Shown here: piece after piece, positions 32,320-41,576 of the stretch | Layout: the number at the start of each line of letters is the position of its first letter | Position numbering within the stretch: the first letter of the stretch is position 1 | Source: a bacterium | GTDB lineage: Bacteria > Bacteroidota > Bacteroidia > Chitinophagales > Saprospiraceae | Length of the DNA stretch: 42,743 nt | Direction: 5' to 3' | Assembly (NCBI GenBank): GCA_024742755.1 | Contig: JANSXW010000045.1 | Coordinates: 1 to 42,743 of the forward strand | The notes under the pieces: model-generated | Seen by the model: the letters and a program-made list of their open reading frames with translations, nothing else | The model's database searches: none | What the model was told of the DNA's origin: nothing | Program-made: the position numbers and the translations under genes

Positions 32320-35300
32320 TTACTGTCCGTTGTACAGCAGCCGCTTCGTCACCGGAGCCTGTCCGTCCTGTTCAACCGTAATGAATAGCACGCCCGCCGG
32401 AATATTCAGCGTCCGCAGATCGATTTTGAGCTGCGAATGAGCAGTGGCGGTCTGATATAGGACTTGCCCTACCGCACTGCGGATGAGGACCATGCCCGGG
32501 CGCTCCTCCCAATTTTGCAGTGCCAGCGTGAAACTGCCGGAAGTCGGGTTAGGGAAGAGTTCGAAGCCGTTCTCTGCGGCACGGATGCGCGTAGGGTCAC
32601 TCAGGGTCACTGCCGGGCCCACTACGAAACCTGAATTTTCATCGTCGCAAAGCGCCCGCACCCGCCACTGTACGGTAGAAGCAGGAGGCAGCCCGTTCGC
32701 CAGGTATACATTGCCCGGGATATCCAGAGAAACGGGGTTGCCGCCGATCGGCCGGTATTGTAAGCGGTAGGCATTCGCAGCTGGTACAGCATCCCATGAA
32801 AACTGGGCAGAGGTATTGGAGAAGGCGACGGCGTTTAGGTTGGCCGGGTCATCGCAGGCTTCATGCAGGTCGCAGATGTCGTTGTTGTTGGCGTCGATGA
32901 GGGTGCCTGCGCAGTTGCAATCGTTGCCGTAAGTGTCATTTTCCGTACAGTTGTCCCCGTCATCACAGGCAGTGCCGATGAGGTTGTCGTCAAAGCCGGG
33001 GCACTGATCGTCTGCATTGCAAATGCCATCGTTGTCGTCATCCGGGCATGCACCGGATAAGGTCGTGAACGTCTCCACGGAAGACCAGGGAGAATTGTCC
33101 CCACTGCAAAGTGCCCGCACCCGCCACAGGTAGGTGGTGCCAGCCTCAAGCCCGGCAACCATTGAGCTGCTGCTGCCAACATTCAGGCTAACCAGGTTGC
33201 TGAAAGGAGCACCTTGTTCCAGGTATTGCAGTTCGTATGTGCCGGCGGCTGGGACAATATTCCAGCTCAGTAATGCACTGCTGCTGCTCAGGTTGCCGGC
33301 CTGCAGGTTCACGGGGGCGGTGCAACCGGCTTCATCCAAATCGCAGATGTCGTTATTGTTGGCATCAATCAGGGTGCCTGCGCAGTTGCAGTCGTTGCCG
33401 TACGTGTCATTTTCCGTGCAGTCGTCCCCATCATTACAGGCTGTGCCAATGAGGTTGTCATCGAAGCCCGGGCATTGGTCATCGGCATCACATATGCCAT
33501 CGTTGTCGCTATCCGGGCAGGCACCGGACTGTGTGGCAAATGGCGTGCCGGTGATGTAGGTGGAATTGCCGTTGCTGCATTCGGTGCGCACCTGCCACTG
33601 ATGGTTGGTGCCCGATGTAAGCCCGGTGAGCGTTATGCTGTTCGAGGCTGAAGTGAGGACCATCAAACTGCCGCCATCAGGCAGGTAACGGATGCGGTAG
33701 AGGTCAGCATTGGGCTGTGGCGCCCAGGAAAGTGTAGCGCTCGTAGCCGTAATATTGGAAACGGAAAGATTGACAGGGTCGTCACAGCTTTGTATACAGG
33801 GGGCACAATCCGGCCCGCCGCAGTCGACACCGGTTTCTGCGCCGTTCTGAATGCCATCATTGCAGGTCGGGCAGGCCGGGCAGTCGGGGCCACCGCAGTC
33901 TACACCGGTCTCCGCACCATTTTGAATGCCATCGTTGCAGGTTGCCGCCGGCGGATCGGTACAGAAGCCGGTGCTTTCTGAGCTGCCAAAAGCCCCACCG
34001 GAGGCTATGATTGCGCCATCGCTATCGGTCAGGGTGTAGGAGCCGGTGCCGTACTGACAGCAGATGCCATCGCCATAAGTGTCATTGATGGTAAAGGTGT
34101 AGTTGCCGCCACTGAGGTTGATATTTTCGGTCACCGTGGCGCCATCGGGCAGATTGCCGTAGGTGCCTCCGGAGGCGACGATGGTATTGGACGCATTGGT
34201 GATGGACCAGGAGGTCTCCTCCGGGTAATTGTCGAGCGTGATGGACAGCGTCAGGTCAGCGGTATTGCAGGGGCAGGCATCACAGAAGGAGCCCCCGCAG
34301 TCAATACCCTCTTCATCCCCGTTCTGAATGCCATCGTCACAGGTAGGCGGTGTGACCGGCCCGCATACGGTCGAGCTCAGCAGGCTTTCGCGAAAACCAC
34401 CGGGCTCAAACAGGGCGCGCATACGAGCTTTCTGCCCGAGCGTGAAGAGGTTCATGCAGCCGTCATCGGAATAATCCATATAGTTTTGGAACATGTCAGG
34501 CAGGTCGCCCGCCCCTTCGTTACAGCTGTTGGGGCCAGGGTAGTTACAGGCGCCACCGGTGTAATTGGGGCCACCAGCCCGGGGCGTATCTCCCACCTGA
34601 TCGTCTACGTTGCAATTGCCATCGCCCCAGATGTGGCGCAGGTTGAGGTAGTGGCCGACCTCATGCGTGGCGGTACGGCCCAGGTCGAATGGTGCCGTAG
34701 CCGTTCCGATGGTGCCAAAATACTGGTAGTCCACCACAATGCCGTCGGTGCTTGCCGGCCCTCCGGGAAACTGCGCGTACCCCAAAATGCCACCACTGAT
34801 GTCGCACACCCAGACATTCATGTACTGATTGGCAGGCCAGGCATCTTTGCCGCCGCTGCTGGAAAACTTGACGGTGTTATTGGTTCCAAATGAGGTGACA
34901 GAGGTTTGGGTACGCGTCACCCCGTCCGTGGGGTTGCCCTGCGGGTCTACCGTTGCCAGGCAGAATTCAATTTCTGAATCTGCTGCCACAGGCTGAAAGT
35001 CACCGGGGGTGTCGGAAGCGTCCGGATTGAGCCGTCGGAAGTCTTCGTTCAGTACATCAATCTGGCTCTGAATTTGCGCCATGCTGATGTTTTCACTTTG
35101 GTTATTGTACACCACATGCACCACTACTGGTATGGTAATGGTCCCGTTTACAGACCTCAGGCCAGGCTGCGCGAGCATCCGGCTGGTATGTTTCTCAATT
35201 TGTTCCCGGTTTTCTTCGAATTTAGGATAGGTTTGCTGCTGCAGCTCCATGTATTCGGTGGCGCCGCAGTTGCGCTGGGCTTGCGCCCCCAGGGTGAAAA

Positions 35301-35337
35301 ACAACAGTGCAAAGAGCGGTAGAAGTCCTTTTTTCAT
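32320..35337 (-). CDS. Secreted M43 metalloprotease with FN3 and calcium-repeat modules and T9SS tag
   Basis: The 1005-residue protein has a Sec signal peptide (MKKGLLPLFALLFFTLGAQA). The M43 (pappalysin/cytophagalysin) metzincin catalytic domain has zinc motif HEVGHYLNLRH at residues 225-235 and a downstream GDTP. Then come Cys-rich CNDGIQNGAETGVDCGG repeats, a beta domain (SITNASN, YGDGICCQYGTGSYTL), three fibronectin type III domains (about 520-600, 670-755, 825-905), and two TSP3-like calcium-binding segments (DNDGIC-ADDQCPG) at about 604-666 and 761-823. The end is a T9SS sorting domain (LFPNPTSGSFTLALQ, ending KRLLYNGQ). It is predicted to be an active exported protease. The start is the ATG at 35337; the frame to 35403 adds only non-signal residues. 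Confidence 0.95.
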   Translation of the reverse strand: MKKGLLPLFALLFFTLGAQAQRNCGATEYMELQQQTYPKFEENREQIEKHTSRMLAQPGLRSVNGTITIPVVVHVVYNNQSENISMAQIQSQIDVLNEDFRRLNPDASDTPGDFQPVAADSEIEFCLATVDPQGNPTDGVTRTQTSVTSFGTNNTVKFSSSGGKDAWPANQYMNVWVCDISGGILGYAQFPGGPASTDGIVVDYQYFGTIGTATAPFDLGRTATHEVGHYLNLRHIWGDGNCNVDDQVGDTPRAGGPNYTGGACNYPGPNSCNEGAGDLPDMFQNYMDYSDDGCMNLFTLGQKARMRALFEPGGFRESLLSSTVCGPVTPPTCDDGIQNGDEEGIDCGGSFCDACPCNTADLTLSITLDNYPEETSWSITNASNTIVASGGTYGNLPDGATVTENINLSGGNYTFTINDTYGDGICCQYGTGSYTLTDSDGAIIASGGAFGSSESTGFCTDPPAATCNDGIQNGAETGVDCGGPDCPACPTCNDGIQNGAETGVDCGGPDCAPCIQSCDDPVNLSVSNITATSATLSWAPQPNADLYRIRYLPDGGSLMVLTSASNSITLTGLTSGTNHQWQVRTECSNGNSTYITGTPFATQSGACPDSDNDGICDADDQCPGFDDNLIGTACNDGDDCTENDTYGNDCNCAGTLIDANNNDICDLDEAGCTAPVNLQAGNLSSSSALLSWNIVPAAGTYELQYLEQGAPFSNLVSLNVGSSSSMVAGLEAGTTYLWRVRALCSGDNSPWSSVETFTTLSGACPDDDNDGICNADDQCPGFDDNLIGTACDDGDNCTENDTYGNDCNCAGTLIDANNNDICDLHEACDDPANLNAVAFSNTSAQFSWDAVPAANAYRLQYRPIGGNPVSLDIPGNVYLANGLPPASTVQWRVRALCDDENSGFVVGPAVTLSDPTRIRAAENGFELFPNPTSGSFTLALQNWEERPGMVLIRSAVGQVLYQTATAHSQLKIDLRTLNIPAGVLFITVEQDGQAPVTKRLLYNGQ
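32871..33528. repeat. Two 187-bp direct repeats inside the M43 gene
   Basis: Copy A (32871-33057) and copy B (33342-33528) have the same length without indels and are nearly identical in sequence. Each encodes the TSP3-like calcium segment. The copies are 471 bp apart and separated by an FN3 module. They could recombine and change module number. A second tandem pair (75-bp units around 33805-33955) encodes the CNDGIQNGAETG repeats. Confidence 0.85.
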
Positions 35338-35472
35338 GCTTATCCGTTTTTGTGTTTTGAAGTTGCTGAACATAACTATTGCGAATAATGCACATTTGTT
35401 CAAATGTTACACGAAAAACAGGAGCCGGATGTAAGTTTTCACGCCATTGGTCAGCTTGTTCCAAACATTGTT

Positions 35473-36882
35473 TTAGCGTATGTCAGCGGGCAAACTTTTA
35501 TAGCGCCCCTGCCCAAGCGGGAAGTAAAGGGGGTTGAGCGCCTGCACCGGATAGGTTTTGAAAGGCGTAATGAAAACCGTGTCTTGCTGAAGGGCCTCCT
35601 CAAAGGCTTTCATGTCCGGGTGGACGAGGAGCGTGCGCACGTTTTGCCCGTCGGTTCGGGCGTTGGAAATCAGCAGGCTTTCGTAAGGCACGCCCCAGGA
35701 CATCAGCAGGGTATCCATGGGCGCTTCTGCCTCGGTGCGGTAAAACCGGTTGCCGGATTCGGGGGGCGCTACGGCCTGCTCCACCCAGCGCCAGCGCGCT
35801 TCGTAGGGTTGGTGGTGAAGGGCGATGGTGCCCAGGCGCAGGGCAAGGACGCCTCCAAGGAGGAAAGCCAGCTTGCGCCCTTTAAGCAGTGGGGCGATTT
35901 CAAAAAGGAAAGGCACCCCGGCAAAAATACTCAGCGCCATGTAGTTGACTTCCACATAAAAACGGTGCTCTGATTCGGGCGAACCAATGTGCAAAAGCAT
36001 TAGGTAGCCAAAGCAGGTCAGCCACATCAGCCCCAGCTTGAGCCAGTGGCGGCGATAAAGGTAGAAGCCCGTAACCGCCAGCAGCAAAACGGGGAAGCCG
36101 TACCAGATGGTAAGGGCGTTGGAAAGGAATTTGCTGTGTGCGGGCAGGTCAAAGTAGTTTGGGAAGTAGGCGGCCAGGTTGTCAGAAAAGGAGCTGTACT
36201 TGGCATTGTCGTACCAGTTGGCTGAAAGCCAGGATTTTGCACCCTGCACCACGGCCATGAACCCGGCCAGCGCCCAGTACGCCCAACCGTTGATTTTTGC
36301 ACGAAAGTGCAGCCCGAAGTACGCCCACAGAAAATAGAAAGAGATGAAAATCAACGGATGATAGTAAGCCAGCGCCACCACTGAAAACGCACTCAATGCC
36401 CACATCCAGGGTTTTTCCTGACGGGGATAGCGGAGCCAGTAGGCAAAAAAGACCAGCACCGCGCCCAGCCCCTGCTGTTGCTCGGAAGTGGCCCAGTAGA
36501 AGGCATCATAAACGATGAGGGTGTAGAGCAGCACGATGGCCCAGCCCAGAAAGTCGTTGCGCAGCACCCGCACCGTTACCGTGTAGAAAGCCAGAAACAA
36601 CAGCGGAAAGGAAATGGAGTAGAGCAGAGAGATGACCTCCACCGGGGCCCCCAGCTTGATGGCACTCAGCGGCAGCAACTGCACCAGGGCCGACCCAAAC
36701 CGGTTGACCATCACCTGCACCGTCCCTTCGTTGATCATGAGAAAGGTCTGAAAGGCAATATCCAGCATCCAGGCGCGCTCCCGGTAAAACAGGGCCGCGA
36801 GTACCAGAAGGCCGAACATGCCCAGATATCCCAGCCGGCGGGGCGTAGCGGATTCAAACTGAAAAAAAGTTGGCTGCTGCAT
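35473..36882 (-). CDS. Polytopic membrane protein, possible GT-C-like family
   Basis: The 469-residue protein has about ten hydrophobic helices between residues 15 and 370, short loops, and a soluble C-terminal part of about 90 residues. The plan and the aromatic/Pro-rich loops (YWATSEQQQGLG, YYHPLIF, GSPESEHRFYVEV) recall GT-C-type integral membrane glycosyltransferases or related hypothetical proteins, but no diagnostic motif was recognised. The strand and spacing (135 bp before the M43 gene) would allow co-transcription with the protease. An exact TAnnTTTG box at 36894-36887 lies only a few bases before the ATG, so the mRNA may be leaderless or the true start may be internal (Met22). Confidence 0.75.
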   Translation of the reverse strand: MQQPTFFQFESATPRRLGYLGMFGLLVLAALFYRERAWMLDIAFQTFLMINEGTVQVMVNRFGSALVQLLPLSAIKLGAPVEVISLLYSISFPLLFLAFYTVTVRVLRNDFLGWAIVLLYTLIVYDAFYWATSEQQQGLGAVLVFFAYWLRYPRQEKPWMWALSAFSVVALAYYHPLIFISFYFLWAYFGLHFRAKINGWAYWALAGFMAVVQGAKSWLSANWYDNAKYSSFSDNLAAYFPNYFDLPAHSKFLSNALTIWYGFPVLLLAVTGFYLYRRHWLKLGLMWLTCFGYLMLLHIGSPESEHRFYVEVNYMALSIFAGVPFLFEIAPLLKGRKLAFLLGGVLALRLGTIALHHQPYEARWRWVEQAVAPPESGNRFYRTEAEAPMDTLLMSWGVPYESLLISNARTDGQNVRTLLVHPDMKAFEEALQQDTVFITPFKTYPVQALNPLYFPLGQGRYKSLPADIR

Positions 36883-36986
36883 GCGGCAAATATAATGCCT
36901 TTTGTGTGACGATGGGCCGAACCCGCGTCTACAGCACCGAACAAACTTGTCAAACTACCCGACAAGAAGTATATTTACGCAATACG

Positions 36987-37197
36987 AAGTGGTCACCGAC
37001 AATAAATGTCGGGTCGACGATCCAGACATTCATCGTCTGGGATCTTGGATTTGCGACATCGGCCCGTGACGAAGCGTAGCTTGTCAGGGCAAGCGCAAGC
37101 CACTTCCCAGCGTAAATGCTGACCTGTCTGCCGAAGTACCGATACGAAGGCAGGCATAGAGTAGGTTTGCTGCTCCGATCTTTATCGGAGACCACTT
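36987..37197. mobile_element. 211-bp MITE-like or palindromic repeat element
   Basis: The block is bounded by AAGTGGTCACCGA (36987-36999) and TCGGAGACCACTT (37185-37197), reverse complements at 12 of 13 positions. Inside are three perfect hairpins: CCGACA/TGTCGG (36996-37012), CCAGAC/GTCTGG (37022-37040) and CTCCGAT/ATCGGAG (37173-37190). There is no protein-coding ORF that I believe. No clear target-site duplication was found. It contains TAGGTTTG (37162-37169), a -7-like box facing the downstream SLC12 gene. The whole 36883-37231 gap otherwise holds only short leader sequence. Confidence 0.5.
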
Positions 37198-37231
37198 AAT
37201 CGTCAGTATTACTCCGCAAAGTACGCACCCA

Positions 37232-39637
37232 ATGAGCACCAACGCCCGCAAATTCGGCACCGCCCCTGTCTTCTTCACAGCCATTTCCACCATTCTTGGC
37301 GCGGTTATGTTTTTGCGCTTTGGCTTTGCGGTGGGGCAGGTAGGGCTGTTGGGTACCATCGCCATCATCCTGATCGGGCATGCTGTGACCATTCCTACGG
37401 CTATGGCCATCGCCGAAATTGCCACCAACCAGAAAGTAGAGGGTGGGGGAGAGTACTACATCATCTCCCGCTCGTTTGGGCTGGTGATCGGTTCCTCTAT
37501 CGGTATCGCCCTGTACTTCTCTCAGGGGATCAGTGTGGCGTTCTACATCATCGCTTTCGCGGAAGCCTTCACCCCTTTGATTGAATACCTCAAGGAAACC
37601 TACCACTTTTCGCCTGCGGTGGAATGGCTTCTGGACAAGAAACAGACCGTCAGTATTCCGGCACTGATCCTGCTGACCATTGTGGTGCTTTCCAAAGGCG
37701 CCGATTTGGGGGTAAAGATGCTGTACTTTGTGGTAGCTACGCTGGGCATCGCGCTGATTGCCTTCTTTGCCGGGCAAACTGAATACAGCAAAACCACACC
37801 TCTGGATCCGTTTGCCAACGTTCAATCTTATCAGAGGCCAAAAGTCAATCCGGTACAGCCGGCTGTTGATTCTGCCACGCTGCCCTTCCAGCTCGATACC
37901 GCCGTGAACGCCGCGCCTGTCAACCCCAATGTGCCGGAGCTGAGAGCGGCCCCGGAAGAGCCGACCGCACAGGAGGAGCGTATGCCGCCTATTGTCGCGC
38001 TCAGTTTCTTTTCCGTTTTCGCCATTATTTTCCCGGCATTTACCGGCATGACCGCGGGCGTGGGACTGTCCGGTGACCTTCAGAACCCCGGGCGTTCTAT
38101 TCCTCTGGGTACACTTGCCGGTACACTGACGGGCATGGTCGTCTACGTTTTTATTGCCTACAAGCTGGCGGTATCTGCCAGCCCCGAGCAACTGGCGGAC
38201 ACAAGCCGGCTGGTGATGGGCGAAATTGCCTGGCAGGGCTGGTGGCTGGTTCCCGTAGGCCTGGCCGCGGCTACGATTTCCTCGGCTATCGGCTCTATTC
38301 TGGTGGCACCACGTACTTTGCAGGCCATTGCCCGCGATCAGCTCATCCCTTCCAAATTTGTGAATTTCTGGCTGTCCCGGGGTCGGGGGAAAAGCGATGA
38401 GCCTTTCAATGCCACCGTGGTGACGGTTGTGGTGGCCTTCGTCTTCATCATGATGGGCGGGCTGGATGCTGTGGCGGAAATCATCTCCATGTTTTTTATG
38501 GTGACCTACGGTTCCCTTTGCCTGATTTCCTTCCTGCAGCACTTTGCTGCCGACCCGTCCTACCGGCCAACATTCCGGTCCCGCTGGTACATTTCCCTGT
38601 TTGGAGCGATTGCCTGTTTTGGGCTCATGTTTTTTATGAATGCGGGCTATGCCATCATGGCGCTGCTCTTCATGGTAGGCATGTACCTGCTGGTCAGCCG
38701 CTTCAATCCGGATAAGAAAAATATCGCGATCATTTTCCAGGGCGTGATTTTTCAGATCAGCCGGCAGTTGCAGGTGTTTTTGCAAAAAGCAGACAAGGAG
38801 CAGACCGGCAGCTGGCGCCCCTCGGCCGTCTGTATTTCCGAGCACTCCTTTGATCGCCTTGCGGCCTTTGATATGCTCCGGTGGATTGCGCAGCGCTATG
38901 GTTTTGGCACTTATATCCATAAAATCAATGGCTACCTGTCGAGGAGCACCTATTTGGAGGCGAGTGCTTCAAAGGCCCGCCTGATCAAAATGGCAGAGGC
39001 TACCGACAGCAATATTTACATTGATACCCTGACGAGCCCGTCTTATACCTCGGCGGTGGCGCAGGTCATTCAGCTACCGGGCATTTCCGGCACCGAGAAC
39101 AACCTGCTGCTCGTGGAATTCAGCAAAGTCCACCCTGATAACCTGGAGGACATCGTGGATAACTTTAAGCTGATCAAATCGGTGGACTTCGATCTGGTCA
39201 TTCTCGGAAGCTCGGAAAGGGGCTACGGGCTAAAGCAGGGCATTCACATCTGGATCACCTCCAACGACTATGAGAATGCCAACCTGATGATCCTGTTGGG
39301 CTACATCATCCTGGGGCACCGGGAGTGGAGCCGCGGGCAGATCAAGATATTTGCCCTCTATCCGGAAGACAACGTCGAGGAGGAACGGGAGCGCCTGTCT
39401 ACCCTGATCGAAGCCGGGCAGCTACCCATTTCCAGGCACAACATCGAGGTCATCCCCCGCAAGCCGGACATTGACCCTAAGACGATCATTTCCGAAAAGT
39501 CCAAGGATGCCGACCTGACCATCATTGGCTTCCGGGACGGGCCGGTGAAGCATCAGGGCGCAGAACTGTTCAAAGGGTACGAGGAGATTGGGAATACGCT
39601 CTTTGTCAATGCAGCTTCACAAATACGGATTAAGTAA
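37232..39637 (+). CDS. Cation-chloride cotransporter (SLC12-like) of the APC superfamily
   Basis: The 801-residue protein has about 12 transmembrane helices (roughly 15-500) and a large soluble C-terminal domain (about 510-801). The hallmark of cation-chloride cotransporters is present: SFFSVFAIIFPAFTGMTAG followed by GLSGDLQNPGRSIPLGT. The N-terminal FGTAPVFFTAISTILGAVMF corresponds to transmembrane segment 1, which forms the ion-binding helix break. The C-terminal domain resembles the SLC12 C-terminal domain, with USP-like alpha/beta segments. A Pro/Ala-rich insert of about 75 residues (near 190-265) precedes the hallmark motif and is unusual. The family moves Na+ and/or K+ with Cl-; ion preference cannot be read here. 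It is monocistronic, downstream of the inverted-repeat element. Confidence 0.9.
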   Translation: MSTNARKFGTAPVFFTAISTILGAVMFLRFGFAVGQVGLLGTIAIILIGHAVTIPTAMAIAEIATNQKVEGGGEYYIISRSFGLVIGSSIGIALYFSQGISVAFYIIAFAEAFTPLIEYLKETYHFSPAVEWLLDKKQTVSIPALILLTIVVLSKGADLGVKMLYFVVATLGIALIAFFAGQTEYSKTTPLDPFANVQSYQRPKVNPVQPAVDSATLPFQLDTAVNAAPVNPNVPELRAAPEEPTAQEERMPPIVALSFFSVFAIIFPAFTGMTAGVGLSGDLQNPGRSIPLGTLAGTLTGMVVYVFIAYKLAVSASPEQLADTSRLVMGEIAWQGWWLVPVGLAAATISSAIGSILVAPRTLQAIARDQLIPSKFVNFWLSRGRGKSDEPFNATVVTVVVAFVFIMMGGLDAVAEIISMFFMVTYGSLCLISFLQHFAADPSYRPTFRSRWYISLFGAIACFGLMFFMNAGYAIMALLFMVGMYLLVSRFNPDKKNIAIIFQGVIFQISRQLQVFLQKADKEQTGSWRPSAVCISEHSFDRLAAFDMLRWIAQRYGFGTYIHKINGYLSRSTYLEASASKARLIKMAEATDSNIYIDTLTSPSYTSAVAQVIQLPGISGTENNLLLVEFSKVHPDNLEDIVDNFKLIKSVDFDLVILGSSERGYGLKQGIHIWITSNDYENANLMILLGYIILGHREWSRGQIKIFALYPEDNVEEERERLSTLIEAGQLPISRHNIEVIPRKPDIDPKTIISEKSKDADLTIIGFRDGPVKHQGAELFKGYEEIGNTLFVNAASQIRIK

Positions 39638-39686
39638 AAGGCACCATAATCTTTAGACTTTCGTTTTATTTCCGAATACAACGATT

Positions 39687-41537
39687 ATGATATTTCCCAC
39701 GCTGACTGTCCTCCTTCAATTCTGGCTTTGGGTACAGCCGGTCGCTCCCGATTGCCCCATCGTAGAAGTAAAGCTCACCAAACGGGCTTTCTGTCAGAAT
39801 CAGGAGACGCTGGACTGGACCGATGATCAATTCTACGGAGAGATAGAAGTCACTTTTACGGAACACCCTGCCACCGGTCTGCTGAGGGTGGAGGGCGAGC
39901 ATCTGCTGCAGCCCGTGGAGATAGCAGTTGAAGCATTGGAGGGGGATAGGTATACCTTTAAAAAGGTGCTTGTCCGGGCCACACAAAGGGAAACCTGGCT
40001 ATCGCTAACGGCCTCCTTTACCGCATTGGACAACTGCCGCTTCCGCAACCGCCGTGCCGGGCGCACCCGTGAACAGTGCTCGGTTTGCCCCGGCCCTCCG
40101 GGTACGACCGGCGGCCCATATCCGAATTGCTGGCCACCGGAAGAGGCAGAGGCTTCCTGTGACCAGTCCGTTAACTATGCTCCTGATCCGGACTATCCTG
40201 AGCTTACGCAGGTCCGCTATATGCAAACCATTGTGCATATTTTCCAGAAAGAGCACCCGGATAGCCTGGGGCAGTGGGTGCGCCATCCGGACGACCCCGG
40301 CAACTTCACAGCAGAGCATATTGATATTATCCGGTCCTGGTTTGAGGATACTGATGGGCCCAACGGGGTGCTCAGCAATCTTTGTGATGACCCTACGGAT
40401 GGGTCTCCGCATATGAAAGATGCCCGTATCCGGCTGCTCAATACCGGTACACCGGGAAAGGATGTCTTTTTTCACCCGGATAATAAAGGGTGGGGCATAG
40501 GCTTCTCCGGCTGTAAGCCCGGGGGGTATCAGTACTGGTATCAGGTGGATGACCGCTATTTGAAATCGCCAGATCCTTCACATCCGGATTATGAGGCATT
40601 GATTGCTCCGGAAACCCAGGATGCCTTCCATGTTTTTATTACCGGCGGCAAATGGATGCCCGAGCCGCCCGGTGACCCCCGGATACCAGATGAGAATGAC
40701 TGCTACTGGCCCTGTGGTGGCGGGCTGACTTCCTCTATGGGCTGTCAGCGAGGGCAGGTACCTGACTATCCGGCCCAGGCTTTATTTGGAGTATACAATA
40801 TCTGGCAACATGGCATCACACCGGGTGAGCAAACCTGCGAAGTGGATTATCCCGGTTCGGAAGCAGGCTTGGGGGAAGGGATGCTTGGGGAAATTTTTCA
40901 TGTCCTTTCGGTAGACCACCTTAGCCCATTGCAGGCGCACAAGAAGCATGCTGACGGAGGCGATGGCTGCGCGGATACCCCCTGGAAGTCCGATTACAAC
41001 CGCCTGGGGTGCAATTTTCAGGAGCGCTGTGCCCTCACGGCCTGTCAGATTGGAAAGATGCACCACTTCTTTGCAGCATTGGAACCGGACTTTGAGCGCT
41101 TCCCGGATGGGAATGGCGGGTTCACCATTGATCCGGTGCCCTGCCGCCCGACTACAGAAGATATGGTGATTCCCCCGGGGGCGGACCTTGTATGGGCTGC
41201 TCCGCAGGTATTGCGTTCCGGTCTGGTCATCTCCGCTGATGCCCGCCTCACTGTAGAGTGCGGCCTGAGCCTGCCGGCAGGGGCCGTGATCAGGGTAGAG
41301 AATGGGGGCGAATTCATCCTGAAAAGCGGCAAAGTATATACAGATTGTCTGGATGACAGCATACAGGCCCTACAGGTTGCCGGGCGGGTGGTGCTGGAGC
41401 CTGGGAGTGTAATTGAAAGTATCAGGCAGGTAAAAATCGAAAGCACAGGTTCAATGGAGGCATCCAACACCACCTTTGTAAACTGTGGCTTGCCGGATGG
41501 GATGTTCTGTGGCCAGAACGGGAACATCTGTGAGTGA
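39687..41537 (+). CDS. Secreted pseudo-protease of the M43 type with beta-helix-like C-terminus
   Basis: The 616-residue protein has a short signal peptide-like N-terminus (MIFPTLTVLLQFWLW), a beta-rich Cys-containing domain, and a central domain with M43 landmarks: VRYMQTIVHIFQKE at the start, GEIFHVLSVDH at residues 401-411, GGDGCADTP, and a late CALTACQIGKMHHFF. In active M43 enzymes the zinc motif is HExxHxxGxxH; here the first His is Gly401 and the Gly is Ser408, so normal zinc binding is unlikely. The C-terminus (about 495-610) reads like a right-handed beta-helix cap or signal domain (SADARLTVECGLSLPAGAVI). No T9SS tag is present at the end, which is unusual for this class. A gene end after a lost tag is possible. 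Confidence 0.75.
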   Translation: MIFPTLTVLLQFWLWVQPVAPDCPIVEVKLTKRAFCQNQETLDWTDDQFYGEIEVTFTEHPATGLLRVEGEHLLQPVEIAVEALEGDRYTFKKVLVRATQRETWLSLTASFTALDNCRFRNRRAGRTREQCSVCPGPPGTTGGPYPNCWPPEEAEASCDQSVNYAPDPDYPELTQVRYMQTIVHIFQKEHPDSLGQWVRHPDDPGNFTAEHIDIIRSWFEDTDGPNGVLSNLCDDPTDGSPHMKDARIRLLNTGTPGKDVFFHPDNKGWGIGFSGCKPGGYQYWYQVDDRYLKSPDPSHPDYEALIAPETQDAFHVFITGGKWMPEPPGDPRIPDENDCYWPCGGGLTSSMGCQRGQVPDYPAQALFGVYNIWQHGITPGEQTCEVDYPGSEAGLGEGMLGEIFHVLSVDHLSPLQAHKKHADGGDGCADTPWKSDYNRLGCNFQERCALTACQIGKMHHFFAALEPDFERFPDGNGGFTIDPVPCRPTTEDMVIPPGADLVWAAPQVLRSGLVISADARLTVECGLSLPAGAVIRVENGGEFILKSGKVYTDCLDDSIQALQVAGRVVLEPGSVIESIRQVKIESTGSMEASNTTFVNCGLPDGMFCGQNGNICE

Positions 41538-41576
41538 TTGCGGTGCTTGCCCTGCCTGCAGATCATAAGCACACGT

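Noticed and set aside
36950..37195. 81-codon minus-strand ORF inside the inverted-repeat element
   Set aside because: Open frame formed by hairpin sequences; no sign of selection or start signals. The element is better explained as non-coding.
37196..38920. 574-codon minus-strand ORF
   Set aside because: Very long but antisense to the SLC12 gene; His/Arg/Gln-rich low-quality translation typical of a mirrored membrane-protein gene.
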